Shown here: positions 1 through 8,308 of the stretch, piece by piece | Numbering within the stretch: the first letter of the stretch is position 1 | Layout of the letters: each line of letters starts with the position of its first letter | Translations under genes and position numbers: made by a program | The notes under the pieces: generated by a model | Databases searched by the model: none | Told to the model about the DNA's origin: nothing | Seen by the model: only the letters and a program-made list of their open reading frames with translations | Assembly: GCF_000003815.2 (NCBI RefSeq) | Contig: NC_049992.1 | Location: 18,083,958-18,114,500 of the forward strand | DNA from: Branchiostoma floridae | Lineage: Eukaryota; Chordata; Leptocardii; Amphioxiformes; Branchiostomatidae | Direction of reading: 5' to 3' | DNA: 30,543 bases

Positions 1-2
1 AA

Positions 3-427
3 CTATTACACCGAATATTACCATGTGCACACAATCTGCACAAATGGGGTATCAAAGATGAAACGGGACACATATATGATGCAACATGTACACTATGTAG
101 CAGTGGAAGCATAGAAGATTATGAGCATATGTTCTTTAAATGTGAAAGACTGTGTAATTTCTGGGAATTAGTTAACACATTTGTACCCTTGCCCAACATA
201 AAAATTACTTTGCAGGAAATTTATTTGGAAAAATTGATCATTTAATAACTGCTAAAGACCAGAAAAATAGAACCTTTACTGTTACTATTGCTAAATGGAC
301 AATCTTTAAAACTTGGATCTGGCATAGAAAAGACCCACACCTGTGCATTACTAGCCTCTTTAATGTCTTTGAAAAGGACTTCGAAGAACGGATATTCCAT
401 GATAGACTGACAGCCAATGTAGATTGA
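3..427 (+). pseudogene. 3' end of a LINE ORF2 (zinc-knuckle region), frameshifted
   Basis: Positions 3-245 read as the tail of a non-LTR reverse transcriptase: a 'LLHRILPCAHNLHKWGI' stretch, then a C-x2-C-x9-H-x4-C knuckle (CTLC...EHMFFKC) and 'FWELV', typical of the zf-RVT region after the RT domain. That frame stops at 243-245. The protein continues in another frame from about 221 to the stop at 425-427 ('AKWTIFKTWIWHRK'), so a single frameshift near 218-222 breaks it. It lies in the intron upstream of the first visible exon of the BRICHOS-like gene. Its 5' part is outside the window. Confidence 0.75.
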
Positions 428-735
428 TTGTACAAATTTTCTATTGATAGTTTGGCATGAACTGCACCTACTGTTAGACTTCTCCATTTTTGATCATAAT
501 GTAGTAACAGACTGTACATATTCCTTAAGGTTCCCCAGATGTACTATACGTATTTGTCTCTTCTAACTGTTGCACTACCCATGTACTGCATGTAATTCGT
601 CCAGACACACCAGTATATGTTATCCCTCCATGTGCAATGGTACTCGACTGTACAAACTCTAGTCCTAGTTGTTGACAAATGTACTGTTGTTGTTGTTGTT
701 GTTTTTAATAAAAATAAAAAATAAAATAAAAAAAT
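428..735 (+). mobile_element. LINE 3' untranslated region and simple-repeat tail
   Basis: This follows the stop of the LINE fragment and ends in a (TGT)n run at about 683-703, then an A-rich tail with AATAAA-like units (704-735). That tail is typical of the 3' end of a non-LTR element. It abuts the splice acceptor of the next exon with only about 20 bp between, so the insertion nearly replaced the polypyrimidine tract. Confidence 0.6.
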
Positions 736-756
736 GTTTTGTGTTCCTACGTACAG

Positions 757-3700
757 TACTACAACGTGCGCGTCCAGGAAAAGGGCGTCCAGTTCCGGGA
801 AACCATCCAGACGGAAGGGAAGTACCAGTTGGTTGAAGTCCCCGCACACAACGATCGCCACCACATCGCCGTGCTCACCAACCTCCAACTCGTGAGTCTT
901 TTATGTCTCGTCGCTTGTTACGGGGATTCGCCAGCCATCCGCCATGCAAATTGATGGTGTTTGAATCTAGTTCCTGGTGTAAAACTTCAAGATTTTTTTC
1001 TTGGAAAAATGGGTCGAAATTTTGGCAGTTTTGAGGTAGATGTGACAGGGGAGAGTTTCTACTCTCTGATTAGGACCGAAAAGCTGAGTTTTTGTCGTTA
1101 CTAGGAGAAATAATGTTGGGACTATTTCCTGGTTGAGCAAGGGCATTGTGCACGTTATGCGGTTGAGGCCGCACCTATGGCCATTACTGTCGTATTGAAG
1201 TCACCTGAGTGGCGCCGAATGGCAGCTCGCTCCAGACCTTTGCAATTTAGCCCCGCCTATTGTAAGCTCCACGCAATTTAGCCCCTGGCTGCGATCATGA
1301 GAGAGTAGTCGGTCTACATAATATCAACATTCAATATCATCAATAGCTGTGGCTCCCGATGTGAAAGCGTTGTCCACTATTTATTCTACCGCCCTAACTA
1401 CAACCAAATTAGAAAATCCCTTCTCTGCAATCTTCAAGACCTTTTAGGCTTAACCCTTAATTTTGAAAGCTTCGTCTGACCCAGCCTTAACTCAACTTTT
1501 ACTCAGGGGTTCACCCACTTTACCAACAGAAACAAATACCCATATTATGCATCTTACACAGACATACATACTCCAGACCAAACGTTTTCAAATTGATTGA
1601 ACATTTTCCTTTAAAATCTTGTATGTATATATATTTATTTGTTGGATCCGTCACCCCACTGCTGTACTACTATCTTATTTGATCTCACATTGTTTTGTCC
1701 TTTGTTTATTTTATTTTCAAATGTCCTAGTGGTAATGTTAACATTAGCTTTGTTAGAGTGCATTTACCACTGTGTCTTGTCTTATATGTATACCAATAAA
1801 ACAAATATCATCAATATCGTTTGTCCGTTCCCCAGGACCAGACCGTGTACTGTTTCCCTGAGCGCGGCTTGTGTTTCCTCATCCCCACCTCAGAACATGG
1901 CGCAGAACCGGACTCACAGACTCTGGAGCAAGGCATGGACCAAGTCATGGTAAGTTGGAGTTCCCTTATATCTAGCCTGGATACCATACCCCAACCTCAA
2001 ATATCTTTCATGTTGGGGTCTGGCAGGATGGCTGTAGAAAGGTTCTCGAAGGCCCTTGATCAGAGGGAGGAGAACTTAGGATTTATGACCACTCACACCA
2101 CAGGTAGCCAGCTACAACACACCACAGTTGGTCAGCAGGCTATCACAGTAGCGAATCAGGTACTTAGTGGTCACTGTTATAGATTCAAAAAATAAAGTTG
2201 GGGGTCTTTAACCAATCATGGTAGGGGTGTGATTACCTCCTGCTGATCATGCTGCTGTTCTATTGGTGGACTTTTTTGCCCACTATAAGGGGCAAAATTG
2301 AGAAGCCGGCCTATGCCATCCGGCCAGACCCCTGCACGATAGATACTTGAGATCGGGCTGGGGTTTGGTAACCAGGCTACCTGATACCGTACCTTTGCTA
2401 ACTCTTGTCTTGAACTACCATAAAGGTCCATCTATGCCGGAATAAGAGATTGCGAAATAAATCATAAACCTCGGGCGCCGTCTTAGACCAAGTCATGGTA
2501 ATATCATTTACTACTACAGCACAGCATCTGGGGTATGTAAGCGGTTAATATACAATTTTCTTTCTAATTAGCCTACCCTAGGAGTACACTATGTGTTTCT
2601 GTGTACTTACGTCAGGATTCTGTTTTAAGATGGTTTCTGAAAGTGCAGCTTGTTTTTGCACAGAAATACGAAACAATGGTGCAACTGCGATGAAAAGAGA
2701 TGGAAAAGTCATTCACATGAGTATTTTCAAAGCTGGGAGCAAAATGTTACATGATGGGGCTTTAAGCCGAAGCGTGGTCACTGGTCAGTATAAACACCGA
2801 AACTTTCTTTCGGCCTTTAAATGTTTCACCTACGCACCGCTAAGTACTATCTATAGGTCAGCTAAACATTTCATAGTAGGTTTTCCCTTCGCTTGTTAGA
2901 CGCAGCGTAACGGGCTGATCGGAGACTGGGAGACCGTGGTGGTGGACAACAAGTGGGCGGTGGTCGAGCAGAACCTGGACCGCAGCGTCCTCACCGACGC
3001 GCGCCTGCGCAGCTTCTATCCCAACCTGCCCCTGCACCGCGTGCAGAAGCTGTCAGAGGGCGCTCCTATCCTGTCCGGAAGTACGGATGCAGGTATGACG
3101 GTCACCGTGACAAACGTCTTCTTCAGCAGTTTTCTTTAGAGGGAGAATGACTACAATAATGTGCATTACAGTTTTTTGAATCCGCACGTGCATATATATT
3201 CAAATCCGTATGAGGTCCGTATGGAGTCATTAGCCTCTACTAGAGTCCACAGGTCACGGTAACGTAGAAATTGGACAAATGTAGATGTATAATATGCTAG
3301 TATTGGTTTGCGACCCAGCTGGCATGTTATCTGTCTATATTCGCCCAATTTCTACTATTTTTCGAACGACCTATGGAGCCTGGTAGAGGCTAAGACTTCC
3401 ATACGAATGTCATACGTACTTAAATATACATTGTATATTTTTACTTAAAGTTTACCACAAAACAAGGCTCGAGGAGCCACTCATACGTTTTGGGCTACAG
3501 TAATGGATTCTGAAGAAAGATACTCGTTTACCCTTTACTTGAAAAGTTTACGGTTGTACGCACGTGTGAACCCCGTGACCTGAAAGTGGGTTCACACGTG
3601 CGTATATATTCAAGTCCGTATGAGGTCCGTATGGAATTCTTAGCCTCTACCAGGCTGCACAGGTCGTCGAAAAAATAATGGAAATTGGACAAATGTAGCC

Positions 3701-4148
3701 AGATAACATGCCTTCGAAATTAATTGGTTGCAAACCATACTACTCGGACAGCTAAGTCCTCTGGCATGTCATGTGTCTATATTTGTCTGATTTCTACTAT
3801 TTTTAGAGCCTTGTAGAGGCTAAGAATTCCACACGGACCTCATGCGGACTTGAATATATACGCACGTGTGAACCCCCATTAAATATGGCCACGTATTTAC
3901 GGCTCCAGTTGCAGCCGCTAAACGCCAGCTGATCTCTGGAGCCTGTAGCGCTGACGCGGACCCCCAGCGCATGTACGCCGTGTCCAACCCTGCCGGCTGT
4001 GAGTACCTGGTGTTCTGTGGAGGACAGAACGACCAGTACAGCGAGTGTCCCCGCCGACACGTCACCGACACATTCTTCATGGTAAGACTGTTTTTTGTTG
4101 CAGATTGGTCTCCAATGTGTATGTGTGACACTAGGGGTGTGTGATTGT

Positions 4149-4211
<63 letters not shown>

Positions 4212-4878
4212 TGTTTGCATGTGCATATGTGTATGTGTGCCTGTGTCTATGTGCGTGTTGACTGTTGTGTGTATAATGTATGTATGTGTGTGGGTGTGTT
4301 TGTATGTGTGCGGATTTGATATCTCATGTTCTGGGCAAGCTGTGTGTGCAATCTTTGGTAAGTGTATAGCTCTTGTGGCCGTAAAGATGTGACGTAGGTT
4401 TGGGCCCACTATCAGCTTTCTTTAAAACTGTAGGGGGCGTTTTGTTTGCAAACTTTGAAAAAAGCTTAAGATACTTCAAGAAGGAATTTATCAACTTTCA
4501 TCATTTTTGCCTGCAGGTAACTTTGATGAAGACCAGCGTATTGGTATACAAACTATAATAGGGCTTAATTTTCATTCTTGGTGAAAAAAATCTATATCTC
4601 AATTGTGCTTAGCCTGTCTTTACACAATCTCTAGCTGGCTGGGGTTAATGACCCCCTCCTAGGGCGGCGGCAATTGTAGGGCTGGTCGCTAGGAGTGCGA
4701 TTTTAGTAAGGCTAAATTGTGCTAAAAGACAGGAACTTCAAACTCGGTACACATGCAACTTTTGTGCTGTGTTGTACAGGTGTGCCTGTGCTGTCCGGAA
4801 CACACCAACAGGGAACAGTGCCTCTTCTGTCAGAACCTGGAGTGCAGCGGCTACTTCGACAACACCGGTGTCTGCTAA
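757..4878 (+). CDS. BRICHOS-like protein with cysteine-rich C-terminus (3' part, five exons)
   Basis: Exons are 757-891, 1836-1949, 2906-3092, 3909-4081 and 4780-4878 (stop TAA at 4876). All have GT/AG borders; introns are phase 0 except the third, which is phase 1. They give about 235 residues of the C-terminal part. The first three exons (145 residues) resemble a BRICHOS domain as in chondromodulin, tenomodulin and ITM2: beta-rich 'HNDRHHIAVLTNLQL', then 'ERGLCFLIP' at the first conserved Cys, and 'LPLHRVQKL' at the usual end of the domain. The last two exons hold 11 Cys (including VCLCC and QCLFC), reminiscent of the Cys-rich tails of chondromodulin and tenomodulin. BRICHOS proteins are usually type II membrane or secreted proproteins whose domain acts as a chaperone for the client segment. 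An 'AAAKRQ' dibasic site starts exon 4 and may be cleaved. The N-terminus with its membrane anchor lies upstream. The coding call is firm; the family call is inferred by eye. Confidence 0.65.
1342..1817 (+). mobile_element. LINE 3'-end fragment in intron 1 of the BRICHOS-like gene
   Basis: Positions 1342-1479 translate to a short LINE ORF2 tail (NSCGSRCESVVHYLFYRPNY, then NQIRKSLL) ending in TGA. It matches the usual 'C-x-C-G...ES..H.L..CP.Y...R..LL' region after the RT domain, with the last knuckle Cys changed to Arg. The AT-rich 3' UTR ends at 'ACCAATAAAAC' and 'ATCATCAAT' near 1817, again just before a splice acceptor (1834-1835). It is a 5'-truncated copy in the same orientation as the gene. 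Confidence 0.65.
1971..2381. mobile_element. inverted-repeat element in intron 2 of the BRICHOS-like gene
   Basis: Bases 1971-2033 ('TAGCCTGGATACCATACC...CTGGCAGGATGGCT') pair as an imperfect inverted repeat with 2315-2381 ('GCCATCCGGCCAGACCCC...GGTAACCAGGCTA'), about 65 bp per arm and roughly three-quarters identical. The layout is that of a MITE with long terminal inverted repeats. No coding sequence is convincing inside; the ORFs here are incidental. Confidence 0.55.
3180..3574. mobile_element. MITE family A, copy 1, split by a ~128-bp insertion
   Basis: The left end (CACGTGCATATATATTC) and inner arms match copy 2 downstream. The right arm is interrupted after 3428 and resumes at 3557 (TACGCACGTGTGAACCCC). 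The intervening 3429-3556 is foreign to the family and flanked by short ACTT(G)AAA/GTTTA repeats. It lies in intron 3 of the BRICHOS-like gene. Confidence 0.6.
3588..3877. mobile_element. MITE family A, copy 2
   Basis: Long terminal inverted repeats start GGGTTCACACGTGCGTATA on the left and read as the complement on the right (TATACGCACGTGTGAACCC). They extend about 70 bp inward through 'CTTAGCCTCTACCAGGCT'. It is about 290 bp with no ORF. Another copy lies at 26454-26761. Confidence 0.75.
4157..4208. repeat. (GT)26 microsatellite
   Basis: Uninterrupted GT dinucleotides in intron 4 of the BRICHOS-like gene, surrounded by a degenerate TG-rich region from about 4139 to 4312. The ORFs of repeated Cys/Val on one strand and Thr/His on the other come from the repeat and are not genes. 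Confidence 0.95.
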
Positions 4879-5050
4879 ACCCACGGACAGAAATAGAAGT
4901 TCCCAACAACTACTTCGATATACCAGCCTGTTTTAATGTGTCGTTAATCTGAGATTGTGTTCCATGATTTGTACGCTTGTATGGATCTACCGGGCATTGA
5001 AGAAGTGATGTGAGAGGAGAATAACACTACTGCTACTTCGAGCCTTGATA

Positions 5051-5056
5051 AATAAA
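5051..5056 (+). terminator. polyadenylation signal of the BRICHOS-like gene
   Basis: AATAAA lies 173 bases after the stop codon, followed by a T/GT-rich stretch (TTTGGAGATGACATGATTGTTTG). This gives a 3' UTR of roughly 200 bases. Confidence 0.6.
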
Positions 5057-5160
5057 ATTTTGGAGATGACATGATTGTTTGTCTCTTATCTGTCAATTCA
5101 CACACTAAATATTATTCAAGACATTCCATCTAGTAGGCATTCTCAGGTTATCTTGTAAAC

Positions 5161-5211
5161 AGACACAGAGAGAGAGGGAGAGAGAGACAGACAAACAGAC
5201 AGACAGACAAT
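5161..5211. repeat. (GA)n / (CAGA)n simple repeat
   Basis: Degenerate GA-rich and CAGA-rich tract just beyond the 3' end of the BRICHOS-like gene. Confidence 0.8.
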
Positions 5212-5553
5212 AAAAGCTTCTTTACGAAAGTAAAAACAACATAGCACCCAAAAATCGTAAGAAAGTTTCACCCCACCATCTGCGATCATACAAAGCTGAT
5301 AGTTATCTAAACGTTTCTGACTTCACGACCTCGGGTTCTTGAAATAACTGTTCTTAATTAGCCTCAGCCCTAACCTTGCTGAACTCAGACGTCTCACCCT
5401 AACCAACAACAGGATGTAAGAGTCACCGTCTTTAAACTTCAACATGGCACGCCTTAATAGTAGTTTCTTAGAGTCTTATGATTTTGCGTAGGCATATTGC
5501 GAAAAATTCTTGAGCATGTTATCAAATTTTATCGCCCTTCCTGTCGCCTATAC

Positions 5554-5692
5554 TAATCTCCAAGCAGATCCTACGGTGTCATAAGATAGCATCAAAGCTG
5601 GCCAAGGAGTGTAGCCGGCCAAGGGAGTCAAACGGGCACCTACGGGAAGTTTGATACTATACATTACGCACCGTGGATCTGGTTCGAGATTA
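5554..5692. mobile_element. hAT-like MITE family B, copy 1 (139 bp)
   Basis: The element starts TAATCTCCAAGCAGATCC and ends GGATCTGGTTCGAGATTA, a terminal inverted repeat continuing inward (ACGGTG...TAGTATCAAA). It is flanked by a perfect 8-bp direct repeat GCCTATAC (5546-5553 and 5693-5700), the target-site length of hAT transposons. A second copy of exactly the same length lies at 22437-22575 in opposite orientation. Confidence 0.85.
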
Positions 5693-5814
5693 GCCTATAC
5701 ACCTAAAAGATATCTATTCTGTGACAGAAGTTTACAAGAAGTGTACAATTTACGGTACTAGTATAACGCTACAGTATACTGTTGAAGTTGTCTTTTTACA
5801 CATTCTAAAGCATA

Positions 5815-6100
5815 ATTACCTCCATGAAATGTCATGGAATGGAGGTTATATTTTCTGTTATGTGTCTCTGTCTGTGTAGATGATTACTCAAGAACGGCTG
5901 GATGGATTGGTTTCATACTTGTTGTGTTGGTGGGGTGTGATGAAAGCTCGAATCGATGAGATTTGGGGAGCCGTATCTGTCGTTATAATCGATGTAATAA
6001 TATCAGAAATCACCCCTATATCTGCGAAATATTGGAACAGGCATGTCCCGGTGACGTATGTAGGTCAGGTAATTTATCACCCGTGGGCCATGTAGACAGC
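5815..6100. repeat. dispersed repeat beginning with an ACCTCCAT/ATGGAGGT hairpin
   Basis: A short hairpin (ACCTCCATGAAATG...GGAATGGAGGT) is followed by TATATTTTCTGTTATGTGTC and 'ACTCAAGAACGGCTGGATGG'. This motif chain resembles a dispersed repeat I recall from marine invertebrate genomes (unchecked). The 71-codon ORF starting at 5880 lies in it and is probably not a gene. Confidence 0.45.
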
Positions 6101-6141
6101 AGCTAACAGTTGGCAGTTGCGGCCAGGCAGCTGCTGTGATC

Positions 6142-6624
6142 AAGGTCTCATTGATGATTTTCTTCTTCCCATTGACTTCTATGTTATAATTCGTGGTTTA
6201 AATGGGCGCGTTTATAATGAAGCTACGTGAAATTTCAGCAGATTTTTCATTCTATGTTGAGCACATTTACCCTATATCGTGGGAAAAAATTGGCAACGTA
6301 AACTATACGTAGGAACTTTTTTTATAGCAATTACAAACTACGATTAGTCAATCCCCACAAAAGGCACTTTTTCGCTGCTATTGTACAACCACACCACTCA
6401 GAACCCACGACTGTGTACCTCCGACCTAGCGCGCGGCTGCAAAACTTTACCTGCTAATTTCTTCAGTTACAAATAAGCTTTCACCAATCTAACTTTTGAG
6501 ATCAGTTCCGCTGGCTAAAAGGGAATTTCTCACCGCTAAAAACATGCGTCCGTGTAGCTGTTCATTTTTGGCTCGGATCTCTTTTAGGGTACCCACTCGC
6601 GGAGTAATACATCAATGAGACCTT
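6142..6624. mobile_element. non-autonomous TIR element, ~483 bp
   Basis: AAGGTCTCATTGATG at 6142 is repeated in inverse orientation (CATCAATGAGACCTT) ending at 6624. There is no long ORF inside. Target duplication is not clear, so the transposon class is left open. Confidence 0.55.
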
Positions 6625-7057
6625 AATGACAGTCTGGGCATAAGTGAAGCAGGGCTCTGAATCCAAACAAGCCCTTCAACTGTGGTTTGAAAAATAAGCA
6701 GCCAGCAGTAAGTTCAAACTAAAACTTCACTGTACCTACATTTTGTAATTCTATGTCTGTACATTTTGTATGTGCCTTCAGGTCAATAAGTAAAGCTGCC
6801 CTTAACAATATTAACATCATAGATATGTGGCAGTATGAAAAACTAAGATGCATTGTAATTATCACACTTTGCATTGATTATGCAAATTAGGCCCTTATTT
6901 GCATGAATGATATCTGTACATGTTCCACCTTCCATATATAACATATCTTACATTTATCAAGGTCCTATTGTGGAACACATTGTAATAGTAGGAGATCCTC
7001 ATTATAAATGCTAATCAACTATTAATTTCTATAAATTGCATACTACTGCAGGTAAGA

Positions 7058-7310
7058 CGTAAAGATCTCGGACTAAAGTTTGCCAAATCCCTTCTTCTTT
7101 CTAACTTTCCCAACTTCCTCCCACCACACCGCTCTGAGGCACATAGTATAACCTCATAATGCTGACAACCTTAGACAGTTTAAATGCCAAACATCACGCT
7201 TCAGGAACGCCACGCTACCATATGCCGTCGACCTCTTAAACACACATTACACAATTAAGTGTCACATTTTAATAATTACTTATCAGATGGACATTCTCTG
7301 TGTCATTAAA
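7058..7310 (+). pseudogene. LINE ORF2 C-terminal remnant, frameshifted
   Basis: From 7058 the frame reads 'RKDLGLKFAKSLLLS' then 'FPNFLPPHRSEAH'. After a frameshift near 7150, the frame from 7155 reads 'HNADNLRQFKCQTSRF' then 'RNATLPYAVDLLN'. This is the same C-terminal motif chain (GLK...LL, then R..N..IPY....LN) seen at the end of the intact LINE ORF at 8570-10462. The upstream RT part is missing. Confidence 0.6.
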
Positions 7311-7450
7311 TGAATACACCACTTCTTTCCCATAACATTTATAACCATTACTCTCAAATACAACCGACCATAAACATACATACCATCCACAAAAAAGCAA
7401 TAAATATTTCATGGAGGTATGAGGTCCCCGAACTCTAGTTATATATATAA

Positions 7451-7945
7451 GGCCACAGCAAGTAAATTCTATGTTTGACATCAGCGCTTGCATTGAGTTT
7501 GGCTTGATAAAAAAAAGGTAAGAATTTTTTTTCAACCTCCGGCAAGGGTGAACATTTCCAAGTGGGATAAAATGTCGAATATAATCGTCATTTTATCGCA
7601 TAACATCTTAAATGTCATAATAATAAATGTATTTGAACATGTAGGACTTTTGATGGACGAGAAAAGGTGTTATGAAGGACCGCCTCTATATCTTTTTATT
7701 TACTTTACCTGTTCTATTTCATTCCTTTGCACAGGCGATTGAATACGGGAATAAAAGACATATTGGTACAATGTATGTAACGCTAGTTCACCTTTATCCG
7801 CGGGGTGACCTTTATCCGTTGTCTTTAAAAACAGCACATTTTGGGGTATCAAGTCTGCGGACTGTGATTTTAAATTTGCAATATTTTAAAAATGTTCCGA
7901 TCTGAAACCACCGTCCGTCGACTTCATATCCCTAAATACGCTTTT
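7451..7945 (+). mobile_element. dispersed element family C, copy 1 (approximate limits)
   Basis: Begins GGCCACAGCAAGTAAATTCT, an end also found at 16823 and in reverse at about 11890 and 17350. Bases 7780-7830 (ACGCTAGTTCACCTTTATCC, then GGGGTGACC) recur on the minus strand at 11718-11757. The right limit is uncertain. Confidence 0.45.
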
Positions 7946-8044
7946 TTGCATTTTGCCGAGGCCAGAGTAGTGGCCGTTGTGATGAACGGACCTGTTCTAT
8001 TCATGCCAAACATTTGTATACCTTCTAAAACAGGCATTTCTTCA

Positions 8045-8160
8045 ACATGGTCGCATTGGCGCAGTGGTAAAATTTACGCATTGTAAACTAATGCACCCGG
8101 TTCGAATTCGGGGAGGTATTTTTTCACCTTTTTTATTTCTTTTTTACATCCATTAAAATA
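8045..8160 (+). mobile_element. tRNA-like sequence with T-rich tail (SINE head or tRNA pseudogene)
   Basis: An A-box-like TGGCGCAGTGG (8057-8067) and a B box GGTTCGAATTC (8099-8109) are about 30 bp apart. A 5-bp anticodon-type stem (GCATT/AATGC) has a 7-nt loop, and there is a good T-arm (CCCGG TTCGAAT TCGGG). The acceptor and D stems do not pair, so this is not a working tRNA gene. A T-rich tail ending in TTTTTACATCCATT follows; a related sequence lies inverted at 18540-18640. Confidence 0.5.
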
Positions 8161-8308
8161 CTAATTTTTACATCCATTAGGCCATACCAATTTAATTTGT
8201 TGGTTCTCGGAATCGCCGCTTCTATTTTTCCCAATTTCAAAAAAAAATAAAAAATAAAAAAAAATCCCTGTAACGTTACGGTAACGTTAACGCAAGTTGC
8301 TGGACTTG

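Noticed and set aside
4095-4409. Cys/Val-rich and Thr/His-rich ORFs on the two strands
   Set aside because: Products of the GT microsatellite in an intron.
5880-6095. 71-codon ORF
   Set aside because: Lies in a dispersed repeat, starts without context and has no domain.
8045-8120. Functional tRNA gene
   Set aside because: Good A and B boxes and T-arm, but acceptor and D stems do not pair; better as a SINE head or pseudogene.
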